From: Arthrobacter sp. FW306-2-2C-D06B
GTDB lineage: Bacteria; Actinomycetota; Actinomycetes; Actinomycetales; Micrococcaceae
NCBI RefSeq assembly: GCF_021789175.1
Contig: NZ_CP084560.1
Coordinates: 3,348,001-3,412,000, forward strand
Reading direction: 5' to 3'
Length of the DNA: 64,000 nucleotides
A program made the position numbers and the translations under genes. The notes under the pieces were generated by a model. The model was not told the DNA's origin and did not search any database. It saw nothing but the letters and a program-made list of their open reading frames with translations. Shown here in pieces: positions 1 to 8,514 of the stretch. The stretch's first letter is position 1. Each line of letters opens with the position of its first letter.

Positions 1-779
1 TTGCGGAAGGGCTCGGCGACCACGGGCGATTCGTCGCGATATCCGCAGGCGGCGGCCACGGCGTCGATATCGGCCTCCGTCGTCCGCGGCGTGATGCGGT
101 CAACGGAAGTGCTGACGAAACTGACGTTGGCGTCGATCCAGGCAGCGAGTCCGGCGTCGAACGCCTTGGCCATCCCCACCACGGCGCTCCTTGCGACGGT
201 CCCGTTGTTGGAGAGGTTGTCGCAGCAGACGACGGCGAGTGGACCGGCGTCGGCGTCGCGGCGCGCAGCGAGGCCCAGCACCAGGCGGCCCAGCGGCGTC
301 GTCGGCTTGCCCGAAGCAGAACCGCCAGAGAGCACGGCGAGGTCCGCGACGACGTCGGGCGCCTGGTTGTCCAACTTGCCGCCGGCCCCAAGCCGGTAGG
401 CGGCTTCGGTGATGGTGAGCGTGATGACGGAGGTTAGTGACGCGGCGACAAGCTCGACAAAACGCTCGACGTCGGCACCGTCGACTGCCTCGACAATGCT
501 GCCGATGACTTCGAAAGAATCACCCGCATCCGAACGCTCCACCACGGTGAACAGGCCGTCCTGGGCGGCCAGGACTTCGGCGGCATCCGGGCGGCGGCCC
601 GTGAAGGAGGCGATGCCCCACTCCACCGAGTCGCCGGCATGCTGGGTGTACCACGCCTGGTGCGATCGGTGGAAGGCTCCCAGTCCTATGTGCACAATGC
701 GCACCGGGGCTTTGCCGATGGGCTTGACGGCACGGCTCAAGCGGGGAAGATCCGCAGTTTGCCCGGGTTCGTTGCTCAC
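1..779 (-). CDS. uxuB: Fructuronate reductase / mannitol dehydrogenase family (C-terminus off the window)
   Basis: NAD-dependent polyol/hexuronate dehydrogenase, most likely D-mannonate oxidoreductase, which interconverts fructuronate and mannonate. I translated this frame by hand. It opens with a GTG at 777-779 and soon shows the family's Rossmann-start motif VHIGLGAFHRSHQAWYT, then a long continuous frame to the window edge with no stop. Later there is a typical VVCCDNLSNNG segment. Its GTG overlaps the uxaC stop as GTGA, a translational-coupling arrangement. Being directly downstream of glucuronate isomerase argues for fructuronate reductase over mannitol dehydrogenase, but the substrate is inferred. 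About 259 codons are present; the family is usually 450-490 residues. Confidence 0.85.
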   Translation of the reverse strand, partial: MSNEPGQTADLPRLSRAVKPIGKAPVRIVHIGLGAFHRSHQAWYTQHAGDSVEWGIASFTGRRPDAAEVLAAQDGLFTVVERSDAGDSFEVIGSIVEAVDGADVERFVELVAASLTSVITLTITEAAYRLGAGGKLDNQAPDVVADLAVLSGGSASGKPTTPLGRLVLGLAARRDADAGPLAVVCCDNLSNNGTVARSAVVGMAKAFDAGLAAWIDANVSFVSTSVDRITPRTTEADIDAVAAACGYRDESPVVAEPFR

Positions 780-2182
780 AGCTTGAAGACCCTTCGGGGT
801 GAGGAGTCGACCACGTCGACGATGATTTCATGGGCCCGGTCTTCGCTGACACGGTGCTCGGCTACGAGACGGGCGAGGAAGGATGCTTCGATCCGGCGGG
901 AGGCGTCGTGCCGGGCCGGGATGGAGCAGAACGCACGGGTATCGTCGATGAAGCCCGAGGACCGGGAGAAGCCGGTTGTCTCGGTAACGGCGGAGCGGAA
1001 GCGGAGCATGGCATCCGGTGCATCGAGGAACCACCACGGAGCGCCGAGGTACACGGAGGGGTAGAACCCAGCCAGCGGCGCGAGTTCGCGGGAGAACACC
1101 GTCTCGTCCAGCGTGAACAGCACCAGGTGGAAGTCCTTGGCCGTGCCGAAGTCCCGGAGCAAGGGCCGGATGGCTTCGGTGTAGTTGGTGGCGAACGGGA
1201 TGTCGTGGCCGGTGTCCGCCCCGTAGGCGTCGAAGGTGGGCTGGTGGTGGTTGCGGAAGGAACCCGGATGGATCGTCATGACCAGGCCGTCTTCGACGGA
1301 CATCCTGGCCATCTGGTACATCATGTGGGCTTCGAAGGTGTTGCGGTCCTCGGCCGTGGCCTTGCCGGCGCGCGCAAGCTCGAAGATCCGCTCGGCTTCG
1401 CTCCGGTCCAGCTTGAGGGTCGCCGGGGTGAGGACGCCGTGGTCCGCGGACACCGCACCATGGTCCACGAAATAACGACGGCGGTTTTCCAGGGCCTTGA
1501 GGTAGCCGGTGTAACCGGTTGCGCCGTCGCCGGCGGAATCGACAAGCCGCTCAACGTTGGCATTCCACGCCGGGTGGGCGATGTTCAGGTAGGCATCCGG
1601 ACGGAAGGTCGGCAGCACGCGGCCGTTGAAGGAGGGGTCATCGGCGATGGCCTTGTGGCTGTCCAGGCTGTCCAGTGGATCGTCCGTGGTGGCGAGGACT
1701 TCGATGTTGAAGTCCTTGAAGAGCTGGCGGGGACGGAAATCAGGCTCGACGAGCTTGGCGGCAATGGCGTCGTAGCTGGCGTCGGCAGGCATCTCGCCAA
1801 GGTCCGCGCCAAGCTTGAACACGCTGTCGAACTGCGTACGCAACCAGTACCCGGAGGCAGTGCCTTCGAAGAGGGGCCACGCCTGGACGAAAGTCCGCCA
1901 GATCTCCCGCGATTCGGAGTGGTTGGCGCCTCCCGAGAGCAGCTTTCCCATGGGGACTCCGCTGGCGTGGATCAGCCTGGTGACATAGTGGTCCGGGCTG
2001 ACCAGGAGCGCGGCCGGATCAGGGAACGGCGTGTTGTGCTCGATGACGGCGGCGTCAACGTGGCCGTGCGGAGAGATGATGGGCAGGTCCTGGACGCGCT
2101 CCAGCAGGGAGCGCGCAATGCTGCGCGTCCCGGGATCCGCGGGCAGGAGCCGGTCAGGATTGGCTGCGATCGACTGTGACAT
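776..2182 (-). CDS. uxaC: Glucuronate isomerase
   Basis: Isomerises D-glucuronate to D-fructuronate (and galacturonate to tagaturonate), the first step of hexuronate catabolism. The 468-residue product matches the family length. Early in the chain it has PIISPHGHVDA, the metal-binding H-x-H segment of this amidohydrolase-fold enzyme, and further on MTIHPGSFRNHH and PWWFLDAPDAM, which are characteristic of UxaC. The ATG at 2182 lies 29 bp from a near-perfect LacI-type operator (2211-2228). It is followed without a gap by uxuB, so the two are one transcript, and the LacI-family regulator lies just upstream on the same strand. Confidence 0.95.
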   Translation of the reverse strand: MSQSIAANPDRLLPADPGTRSIARSLLERVQDLPIISPHGHVDAAVIEHNTPFPDPAALLVSPDHYVTRLIHASGVPMGKLLSGGANHSESREIWRTFVQAWPLFEGTASGYWLRTQFDSVFKLGADLGEMPADASYDAIAAKLVEPDFRPRQLFKDFNIEVLATTDDPLDSLDSHKAIADDPSFNGRVLPTFRPDAYLNIAHPAWNANVERLVDSAGDGATGYTGYLKALENRRRYFVDHGAVSADHGVLTPATLKLDRSEAERIFELARAGKATAEDRNTFEAHMMYQMARMSVEDGLVMTIHPGSFRNHHQPTFDAYGADTGHDIPFATNYTEAIRPLLRDFGTAKDFHLVLFTLDETVFSRELAPLAGFYPSVYLGAPWWFLDAPDAMLRFRSAVTETTGFSRSSGFIDDTRAFCSIPARHDASRRIEASFLARLVAEHRVSEDRAHEIIVDVVDSSPRRVFKL

Positions 2183-2210
2183 AGGTCAATTTTCAGTCGG
2201 AAGAATCAAT

Positions 2211-2228
2211 CTGTCAACCGGTTGCCAA
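2211..2228. promoter_or_regulatory. LacI-family operator in front of uxaC
   Basis: The site reads CTGTCAACCGGTTGCCAA. Its core CAACCGGTTG is a perfect 10-bp palindrome with the central CG typical of LacI/GalR operators, flanked by a matching TG...CA. An almost identical site lies at 7523-7540. It sits between the lacI-family gene and uxaC, close to the uxaC start, where bound repressor would block transcription. The regulator assignment is inferred from proximity. Confidence 0.75.
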
Positions 2229-2271
2229 CTATTGCCATGTCGTTGCAACTCCCCCCGGGGATCGCTTGAAG

Positions 2272-3318
2272 CTACGCGATGAGCCGTCCGCTGGAGCCGC
2301 GCACCACGAGCTCCGTGTCCACGCGAACTGCTCCCGCGGGCCCATCCTGGCCGAGCAGCATGTCCAACAGAAGGGCGGCAGCGCGGGAACCGCACTCCCC
2401 CAACGGCGACCTCACGGTGGTGAGGGCCGGCGTCGTGAAGTCTGCCCCGAAGATGTCATCGAAACCGACAATGCTGATCTGATCCGGGACGTGCATGCCG
2501 GCGGCCTGAAGCTCCTGCATGAGGCCTATGGCGAGGAGGTCGTTGTAGGTGATCACCGCCGTCGCACCGCTCGCCAGGACGTCGCGCGCTACTTGGCGGC
2601 CGCCGTCGACGGTTGGCTTGGACGATTCCAAGCGGACCGACCCCAATTTGTACCAATCGCAGGCGGCTTGGACGCCTTCCCAGCGGCGGCGCGACATCCA
2701 GGACTGCGGCGGCCCCGCAACATAAGCGAGCTGCTGGTGGCCGTTGGCGGCTAGGCTCCGCACGGCCTGGCTAATCCCCTTGTTGACGTCCGGGACCACG
2801 CATGGCACTCCTTCTATTTCGCGGTTGATCACGACCACCGGCTTGTCTGCGGCCAAGGCACGGATCTTTTCGTCGTCCATGCGCGGACTCGCCAAAATGA
2901 GACCGTCGACTGTACTCAACATCCTGCGGGCCGCAATCAACTCGGTTTCGGGCGACTCTGCGGACTCGGCCAGCACCAGGGTGTAGTCCCGGGCGGACCC
3001 CGTGGTTTCCGCACCGCGGATGATGTCGAAGAACGTCGGGTTGGTGATATCCGCGACGATCAGTCCGATCGTCTGGGTACGGCCGGTGGGAAGTGCCCGG
3101 GCGAAAGGGTTCACCTGGTAGTTCAGCTGCTCGGCGGCATCCTCGATGATCTTCTGGGTCTTGGCACTGACCCTGCCGGGTTTGCTCAACGCGCGCGAAA
3201 CCGTGGATGGGTTGACTCCCGCGAGCCTCGCGATGTCGTAGATGGTGGGCGAGGATTTCTCCCCGCGGCCACGCTTGGCGGGGAAGGTTGCTGCTCCGGA
3301 TTTCGTCGCTTCAGTCAC
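2272..3318 (-). CDS. LacI-family transcriptional regulator
   Basis: DNA-binding repressor with an N-terminal helix-turn-helix (about residues 26-50: TIYDIARLAGVNPSTVSRALSKPGRVS, given in part) after a short basic tail. A periplasmic-binding-protein-like sugar domain follows (NPFARALPTGRTQTIGLIVADITNPTFF onward). It starts at a GTG at 3318; the upstream ATG in another frame is closed by a stop within three codons. The length of 348 residues is normal. It most likely controls both the uxaC-uxuB unit downstream and the isomerase/dehydrogenase operon upstream, since both are preceded by the same operator. The inducer is unknown; a hexuronate or derivative is a reasonable guess. Confidence 0.93.
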   Translation of the reverse strand: MTEATKSGAATFPAKRGRGEKSSPTIYDIARLAGVNPSTVSRALSKPGRVSAKTQKIIEDAAEQLNYQVNPFARALPTGRTQTIGLIVADITNPTFFDIIRGAETTGSARDYTLVLAESAESPETELIAARRMLSTVDGLILASPRMDDEKIRALAADKPVVVINREIEGVPCVVPDVNKGISQAVRSLAANGHQQLAYVAGPPQSWMSRRRWEGVQAACDWYKLGSVRLESSKPTVDGGRQVARDVLASGATAVITYNDLLAIGLMQELQAAGMHVPDQISIVGFDDIFGADFTTPALTTVRSPLGECGSRAAALLLDMLLGQDGPAGAVRVDTELVVRGSSGRLIA

Positions 3319-3345
3319 GGCTCCATCGTAATCCGGCTTGGCAAC

Positions 3346-3390
3346 AAAAGCAGGACGGTTGCCAAACCGTTCGGCCGGCGACCGCCCTGC
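3346..3390 (-). terminator. Rho-independent terminator after the Gfo/isomerase operon
   Basis: The arms at 3350-3363 and 3377-3390 pair over 14 bp (GCAGGACGGTTGCC with its near complement). On the minus strand the hairpin is followed by TTTTG. It lies between the end of the dehydrogenase gene (3434) and the lacI-family start, separating the upstream operon from the regulator. The left arm also carries a GTTGCCAA half-site like the operators. Confidence 0.75.
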
Positions 3391-3396
3391 TTATAT

Positions 3397-3430
3397 GCCC
3401 CGCTTGAGTGCCCCGCTTGAGTGCCCCGCT
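3397..3430. repeat. Short 13-bp tandem repeat
   Basis: GCCCCGCTTGAGT occurs twice in direct tandem (3397-3409 and 3410-3422), followed by a partial third copy GCCCCGCT. It sits in the 3' untranslated region between the Gfo/Idh stop codon and the terminator. No function is evident; replication slippage is the simplest origin. Confidence 0.7.
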
Positions 3431-3433
3431 GAT

Positions 3434-4600
3434 TTACGAGCGCTCGGCGAACTTGCCTTCTTCGGCGATGCGCTGGTTGAGCTCGCGCATGTACTCGTCC
3501 TCGTCGAAGTCCAGGGGGACTTCCCTGCCGGTCCAGCTCGACAGGTGGATGGCGTTGGCCAGGCGGACGCCCTTGATGCCGTCCGAGCCGGGTGCCAATA
3601 GCGGAGTGCCGTCCAGGATCTTGGCCGCGAAGTTCTCCAGGACGCCTGCGTGCTGTCCGCCCCAGGCCGACTCGAACTCGATGACTTCGGTGGTGTAGTA
3701 GTCCTCGGCTTTCAATTCGCCCATGAAGAGTTTGCGGACATCGTCCATGTCCATTCCGTCGCTGAGCTCGCGCTCGGGCTTGACCAGGCGGGTCACTGTG
3801 GCGGTCTTGCTGTTTTCCACCACGATCTTGCCCTGGTCGCCCAGGATCTCGAAGCGGTCCGTGCCCACGAGGTCGTGCGTGGCCGTAACGAAAACGCCGG
3901 TGGCGCCGTTGCCGTAGTCCACGACGGCGGTGACCTCGTCTTCGACGGCGATGTCCCGGCGGAATCCGTACGCCACCTTGGAGTAGACGGACTTCGGCAC
4001 GCCGCAGATCCACTGCCACAGGTCGAGCTGGTGGGGTGCCTGGTTGACCAGGACGCCGCCGCCTTCGCCGCCCCACGTTGCGCGCCATTCGCTGGAGTTG
4101 TAGTAGCCCTGAGGACGCCACCAGTTGGTGATGATCCAATTGGTGCGCCGGATGGCCCCGATCTCGCCGTTGTCTACGATCTCCTTGAGCTTCTTGTAAA
4201 GCGGGTTGTTGCGCTGGTTGAACATGATGCCGAAGGAAAGCTCGGGCTTGGAGGCCGCGAACTCGTTGAGCTCCTTGACCTGCTTCGTGTAGACGCCGGC
4301 GGGCTTCTCCACAAGCGCGTGGATGTTGCGCTTGAGGGATTCGATGCCCATTTCCGGGTGCAGGTAGTGGGGCACGCACGTGACAATCGCGTCGACGTCG
4401 CCGCTTTCGAGCATCGCAATGTAGTCGTCGTAGAAAGGCGCGTCGGGGTACAGCGAAGCTGCCATTTCCTTCTTTGCAGGATCGGTGTCGCAGATAGCGC
4501 CGATCACCATGTTCGGGACCAGGCCGTCAGTGATGAATTTGGCGTACGTGCCGCCCTGCTGGCCCAGGCCGATGATGCCAAGGCGTACTTTCTTGCTCAT
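3434..4600 (-). CDS. Gfo/Idh/MocA family oxidoreductase
   Basis: NAD(P)-dependent sugar or polyol dehydrogenase of 388 residues. The N-terminal Rossmann motif is GIIGLGQQGGTYAKF. It carries the family signature EKPAGVYTKQ (Lys of the E-K-P triad, about residue 98) and the GGGVLVNQAPHQLDLWQW segment with the catalytic His. A GGAG ribosome site precedes the ATG. It is the last gene of a four-gene leftward operon in which two dehydrogenases alternate with two TIM-barrel isomerases, so it probably oxidises a sugar or cyclitol handled by its neighbours. The exact substrate cannot be read from the sequence. Confidence 0.9.
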   Translation of the reverse strand: MSKKVRLGIIGLGQQGGTYAKFITDGLVPNMVIGAICDTDPAKKEMAASLYPDAPFYDDYIAMLESGDVDAIVTCVPHYLHPEMGIESLKRNIHALVEKPAGVYTKQVKELNEFAASKPELSFGIMFNQRNNPLYKKLKEIVDNGEIGAIRRTNWIITNWWRPQGYYNSSEWRATWGGEGGGVLVNQAPHQLDLWQWICGVPKSVYSKVAYGFRRDIAVEDEVTAVVDYGNGATGVFVTATHDLVGTDRFEILGDQGKIVVENSKTATVTRLVKPERELSDGMDMDDVRKLFMGELKAEDYYTTEVIEFESAWGGQHAGVLENFAAKILDGTPLLAPGSDGIKGVRLANAIHLSSWTGREVPLDFDEDEYMRELNQRIAEEGKFAERS

Positions 4601-4624
4601 GAGTGGATCTCCGTTGTTGAGGGA

Positions 4625-5485
4625 TTAGAAGAGGTCGGCGTGGCCCATGGCCACCAGGTTGTCGTAGGAAGTCTGCAGCGCTTCCCACACCGTGCGGCCG
4701 TAGAGCTCGTCCTGCTCCACGAGCAGGTACTCCGCGCCGGCAGCCTGGGCCGCCGGAATGATGGACGGGAAGTCAAGGTTGCCTTCCCCCACTTCGGCGA
4801 ACTGGACCACGTTCTTGAACTCGGCCATGAAGCCCGCGATGTTCCCTGATTCCAGGAGCCCAAAGGCCTCCTCCGGCATCTCACCGATCCGGTAGTCCTT
4901 CAGGTGCACCATGGCAGTGCGTCCGGCGTACTTTGCCAGGGTCCGGACAGGGTCCAGGCCGCCGCGCTGCACCCAGTGCACGTCGATTTCCATGCCCATG
5001 GCCGGGGAGTTTTCGGCAATGATGTCCAGCATGTATTTGCCGTCGAACTTGGCGAACTCGATGTGGTGGTTGTGGTAGTAGAGGCCGATGCCGTGTTCCC
5101 GCAGGCGTTCAGCGTATTCGTTGGCCCGCTTCGCGAAGTCCACCGCGGCGTCGATCGACTTCATGGCCGGGAACGGCATCATGCCAATCCGCAGGAGGTG
5201 CGTGTCAAGTCGCTTTGCGTCGTCAACGATCTTGTCGAAGTGGTCCTTGAGGGACTCCCCCGGCGTGCCTTTGGGCGTCTCCATGGCGACCGAAAGCGCC
5301 GCGACGTCCATGCCAAGTTCGCTGCGGGAACGGTCCAGATCGGCAACGTTTTCCGGTGTCATCGGGATCTGGGAGATTTCGACGGCGTTGTACCCGATCG
5401 CGCTGACCTTGCGAAGCGTTTCAAACGCCCCGGCTTCGGCAAAACTGCCCTTCAGCATCATTGCCTGTACGCCGATTTTTGCCAT
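4625..5485 (-). CDS. Sugar phosphate isomerase/epimerase (xylose-isomerase-like TIM barrel)
   Basis: A 286-residue AP-endonuclease-2 / xylose-isomerase-like TIM barrel. Visible family features are the opening KIGVQAMMLKG strand, GIGLYYHNHHIEFAKF (metal-ligand region), MGMEIDVHWVQRGG and AMVHLKDYRIGEMPEEA near the end, which contribute the usual Glu/Asp/His metal site. A strong GGAGG site precedes the ATG. It lies between two Gfo/Idh/MocA dehydrogenases, 24 bp from the downstream one. Members of this family epimerise or isomerise keto-sugars and inososes or act as 3-ketoglycoside hydro-lyases. Which one applies here is open. Confidence 0.88.
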   Translation of the reverse strand: MAKIGVQAMMLKGSFAEAGAFETLRKVSAIGYNAVEISQIPMTPENVADLDRSRSELGMDVAALSVAMETPKGTPGESLKDHFDKIVDDAKRLDTHLLRIGMMPFPAMKSIDAAVDFAKRANEYAERLREHGIGLYYHNHHIEFAKFDGKYMLDIIAENSPAMGMEIDVHWVQRGGLDPVRTLAKYAGRTAMVHLKDYRIGEMPEEAFGLLESGNIAGFMAEFKNVVQFAEVGEGNLDFPSIIPAAQAAGAEYLLVEQDELYGRTVWEALQTSYDNLVAMGHADLF

Positions 5486-5524
5486 TTTGTCCTCCGTTGT
5501 TCCGGGCCTTCGTGGGCCGGGTGG

Positions 5525-6532
5525 TTAGCCCACTTGCCCGGAAATCTCCGGGTAGCTTTGGGCATAGATCTCTTTGACGATCCTGAGTGACTTTTCGGCT
5601 TCCGCCGGGCTGATCCAGAACGGCGCAGGATCCCCGAGCTTGGCGTAGAAGTCCTTGATGAGGAGCTCGTGCGATACGCCCCAATATGCGCGCCCGCCCG
5701 ATTCCAAGTCACGCTCCGGGATGGTTTCCACGGTGCCGTCGGCGTAGCTGACAACAAGGTCGCCCCTGAGCCTGAGGGTGGCCTTTTCGGTCACGATGTC
5801 CAGCGTCACAGGTGCGTTGCTTGCGTTGGCCAGGGTGGCGTAGAAGACGCTGGTAGCACCGTTGGAGTGCCCGGCCATGAATTCCGCCGTGTCCTCCACC
5901 TCGATCACGCCGCCCAGGGAGCGGGTGGAGGCGTGACCCTCGACCTTGGTAACGTCACCTACCAACCACTGGAGCAGGTCTACCGTGTGGATGGCCTGGT
6001 TCATCATGAGGCCACCGCCCCCTTCAGCCCAGGTGCCGCGCCACGGCCTGTCACGGTAATACTCGGCCGTCCGGTGCCACATCACGGTTGCCGAGGCGCC
6101 GAGAACCTGGCCCAGTCCGCCGTCGTCGAGCAGTCTCCGCATGGCCTGCGACGTCGCGTTGTAGCGGTTCTGGAAACACACTGCGATCTTCGCCGTGCTC
6201 CGTTCCGCCGCCTCGACCAGCCGCCGACCCTCTTCGAGAGTGTGGGCGAGCGGCTTCTCGACAATCACGCTAACCCCGCGCTCAAGGCAGTCCGCAGCCA
6301 GTGAGGCATGCAGGTGGTGCGGAGTGCAGACATGCACGACGTCGGGCCTCACCGCATCGAGCATCTTCAGGTAGTCCGCGTACCCCGCCACGCCGTAGGC
6401 GTCCGTTGCCGCCTGGAGGCGTCCGGCGTCGGTGTCACAGACTGCCACCAGTTCAACGTCGTCCATCTTGGCGATCGCTCCGAAGTGCACGCTCGATACA
6501 TCGCCGCAACCGATGACTGCTGCTGTAGGCAT
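5525..6532 (-). CDS. Gfo/Idh/MocA family oxidoreductase
   Basis: Second NAD(P)-dependent dehydrogenase of the operon, 335 residues. The Rossmann motif AVIGCGDVSSVHF starts at residue 5. The E-K-P signature is in VIVEKPLAHTLEEG (about residue 93), and the substrate-side segment is GGGGLMMNQAIHTVDLLQW. GAGGGAGAAG precedes the ATG. It is clearly diverged from the 3434-4600 paralogue, so the two probably act on different intermediates. It is co-transcribed with isomerase genes on either side. Confidence 0.9.
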   Translation of the reverse strand: MPTAAVIGCGDVSSVHFGAIAKMDDVELVAVCDTDAGRLQAATDAYGVAGYADYLKMLDAVRPDVVHVCTPHHLHASLAADCLERGVSVIVEKPLAHTLEEGRRLVEAAERSTAKIAVCFQNRYNATSQAMRRLLDDGGLGQVLGASATVMWHRTAEYYRDRPWRGTWAEGGGGLMMNQAIHTVDLLQWLVGDVTKVEGHASTRSLGGVIEVEDTAEFMAGHSNGATSVFYATLANASNAPVTLDIVTEKATLRLRGDLVVSYADGTVETIPERDLESGGRAYWGVSHELLIKDFYAKLGDPAPFWISPAEAEKSLRIVKEIYAQSYPEISGQVG

Positions 6533-6574
6533 TCTTCTCCCTCGAAAGATGTTTTCCTTTGAACCTACAGGCCC

Positions 6575-7420
6575 TCAGGCGAGGGCAACACCGTTCTTGG
6601 CTGCGAGTGCCGCAAACGCGCGCGCGGCGGCGCCGAAGGCGACGGGCCCGGAGAATCCGCCAAGTTCGTGGGCGCTTGCAAGATGCGGTTCAAGGGATGC
6701 AAAGCCGGCAAAGCCGTCGGCCTGGAGCGCGGCGATGGTAGCGTCCAGTTCGCCGTCGCCTTCACCGGCAGGCACCACCTCACCTGTACCGGCGACTGCA
6801 TCCTTGACCTGGAAGTACACGAGGTAGGGGCGCAGTACGGCATAAGCCTCCGTGTACGGCTTGACGCCCACCTGGACAAAATTGGCACTGTCCCACGCGA
6901 CGCGCAGGGCGGGTGAATCGACGGTCTCCATGATGTCCACGACTCGCTCGGGCGTGTCGCCGTATATGCCCTTTTCGTTTTCGTGCAGGAGTACGACGCC
7001 GGACGCGGCCGCTTCGTTCGTGAGTGCGGTCAGGCGCTCCATCACTGAGTCGCGGATGTCTTCGTGGCTCTGCCCTTCGGCCCGGTAGAAGGAGAAGATG
7101 CGGATGTATTTGGTGTCGAGGCCCTTGGCCACCGAAATGATTTGCCGCAGCCGGGCGAGCTCGTGCTCCACGGGAACACTGACGTCGATCTTGCCGATGG
7201 GACTCGCGACCGCGGAAACCTTCAGGCCCTTCCCGTCCAGGATGGCCTTGAGCCGCTCGACTGCTTCCGGCGCGAGTTCAGAGACATTGGTGCCCCATGC
7301 GCTGCGCACTTCGATATGGCTGGCACCGAGGGCCAGCAGCACGGCGGCCTGGACCGCAGGATCGGGATCTACTTCGTCGCCGAAACCGGACAGGCTCCAC
7401 ACGGCATTGGTTTCAGTCAC
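6575..7420 (-). CDS. Sugar phosphate isomerase/epimerase (TIM barrel)
   Basis: First gene of the leftward operon, 281 residues. I start it at the GTG at 7420 because AAAGGAG lies seven bases upstream; an ATG 39 bp further upstream in frame has no such site and would add an unrelated tail. The family pattern includes VVLLHENEKGIYGDTPERV (metal-ligand Glu), RVAWDSANFVQVG and VYFQVKDAVAGTGEVVPAGEG, close to inosose isomerase/dehydratase-like barrels. The operator at 7523-7540 lies about 100 bp upstream, so this gene heads the LacI-controlled unit. Confidence 0.88.
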   Translation of the reverse strand: MTETNAVWSLSGFGDEVDPDPAVQAAVLLALGASHIEVRSAWGTNVSELAPEAVERLKAILDGKGLKVSAVASPIGKIDVSVPVEHELARLRQIISVAKGLDTKYIRIFSFYRAEGQSHEDIRDSVMERLTALTNEAAASGVVLLHENEKGIYGDTPERVVDIMETVDSPALRVAWDSANFVQVGVKPYTEAYAVLRPYLVYFQVKDAVAGTGEVVPAGEGDGELDATIAALQADGFAGFASLEPHLASAHELGGFSGPVAFGAAARAFAALAAKNGVALA

Positions 7421-7522
7421 GAAAATCTCCTTTGGATCCGTTCGCCCGCACGGCGGCATATGGCGCCAAGTGGTAGTTCACGGGCATGCGTTCACCTCGA
7501 GTCTAGCCAGCTTGGCACTCGA

Positions 7523-7540
7523 TTGACAACCGATTGCCAA
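7523..7540. promoter_or_regulatory. LacI-family operator in front of the isomerase/dehydrogenase operon
   Basis: The site reads TTGACAACCGATTGCCAA, an 18-bp near-palindrome matching the 2211-2228 site at 15 of 18 positions. Both copies are followed by an ATTG-C-CA half-site (here ATTGGCAA, there ATTGCCA). The shared sequence ties this operon to the uxaC unit under one regulator. Confidence 0.75.
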
Positions 7541-7792
7541 ATATTGGCAACTTGTGATTTCGATTGGCGAAGACCGGGCCGTTACCGTCATAGGGGTACG
7601 TCGTGGCGCCTCCCGGCCGCGCGGAGCAGCCCCCGCCCCTGGAGCCGGCCCAGCAGAGTTCGTCGGCGGCGTTGTGGGCGTTGTAGACCGGGAGTCGCCG
7701 TCGTCCCCATCTCCTCATACGTCATTCTCAATGACGGTTCGGCCTGCTACTCCGGAGGGCCAACCGCCGCCTACGGATAACCAATCACGGCG
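7541..7792. other. Intergenic stretch with no recognised gene
   Basis: Between the operator at 7523-7540 and the hairpin at 7793-7832 there is no open frame with a ribosome site or recognisable protein. Short frames exist on both strands but have proline/arginine-rich, non-family translations. I see no tRNA or repeat here. Confidence 0.5.
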
Positions 7793-7832
7793 AAAAGAAT
7801 GCAGGGAAGCGAAAGCTTCCCTGCATTCTTTT
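7793..7832. terminator. Strong bidirectional terminator hairpin
   Basis: A perfect 18-bp stem (7793-7810 with 7815-7832) closes on a GAAA tetraloop, with AAAA at the left foot and TTTTTT at the right foot. It can end transcripts from either side. The likely user is the hypothetical gene that ends at 7846 on the minus strand. Confidence 0.9.
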
Positions 7833-7845
7833 TTCCGGCGAATTT

Positions 7846-8514
7846 TCAGTTAGCGGAAAAATGATCCAGAGCGCTATCAAATAGCTCGGGCTCAGCGTAC
7901 GTCGCGAAGTCTATTTCGATTGTGTGGGGGGAAAGCACTCGCGAAACAGGGCTCTCGTAAGGCAAGACGAGAATATTTGTCAGTCCCCTTTTCCAGGCAC
8001 GTTTCAAGGCGTCAAAGCTCTTCCGTTCGGGTTGTTCGTCCAGCGGGTCGATATGGAAGCTTCGCAGCCCGGCGCGCCAAATTTCAAAGTCTTCTTCCGG
8101 GAACAGGTCACCGTGGAGCACATCGTACCAAATAGGCGGCGCAGCGATCTTTTCGGTGAACTTCTCAATCCCTTGTGTGCTCTTCAAATCTTCCAACTCA
8201 AAAAGCCAGGACCTCAGCTCAGACCAGTGTCCGCTCCAATCCTTTGCGAAGGCGGATCTCTGGGCGTCAGTGATCTGAACAGGAGCCGGAGATGGGCCAA
8301 GCCCGGGGATATCCTCAGATGCATCGAGACGCCAAGCATCACGTGCATACAAAAGCCTCAGCAGTTCCGGATTGTGCAGGTCTACTGCGATCCGCATTTC
8401 TGTCGGCCATGTACTACCTTTGCCGGGCTCTGCCTTCCACATGCCAACACAGTAACCCAGAGCACGATGTGCCATGCCACGGTTTTCGCTATTTTCCGGT
8501 GTAGTGGTTGCCAT
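7846..8514 (-). CDS. Hypothetical protein
   Basis: About 222 residues from the ATG at 8514 (MATTTPENSENRG); a frame extension reaches 8574 and the start is uncertain because no good ribosome site is visible. I do not recognise a family. The protein is acidic and tryptophan-rich, with no membrane segment or signal peptide. The middle (WSGHWSELRSWLFELEDLKS) looks helical. It is less GC-rich than its neighbours and is isolated between a strong terminator and a broken transporter gene, which hints at later acquisition. No operon partner is evident. Confidence 0.6.
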   Translation of the reverse strand: MATTTPENSENRGMAHRALGYCVGMWKAEPGKGSTWPTEMRIAVDLHNPELLRLLYARDAWRLDASEDIPGLGPSPAPVQITDAQRSAFAKDWSGHWSELRSWLFELEDLKSTQGIEKFTEKIAAPPIWYDVLHGDLFPEEDFEIWRAGLRSFHIDPLDEQPERKSFDALKRAWKRGLTNILVLPYESPVSRVLSPHTIEIDFATYAEPELFDSALDHFSAN

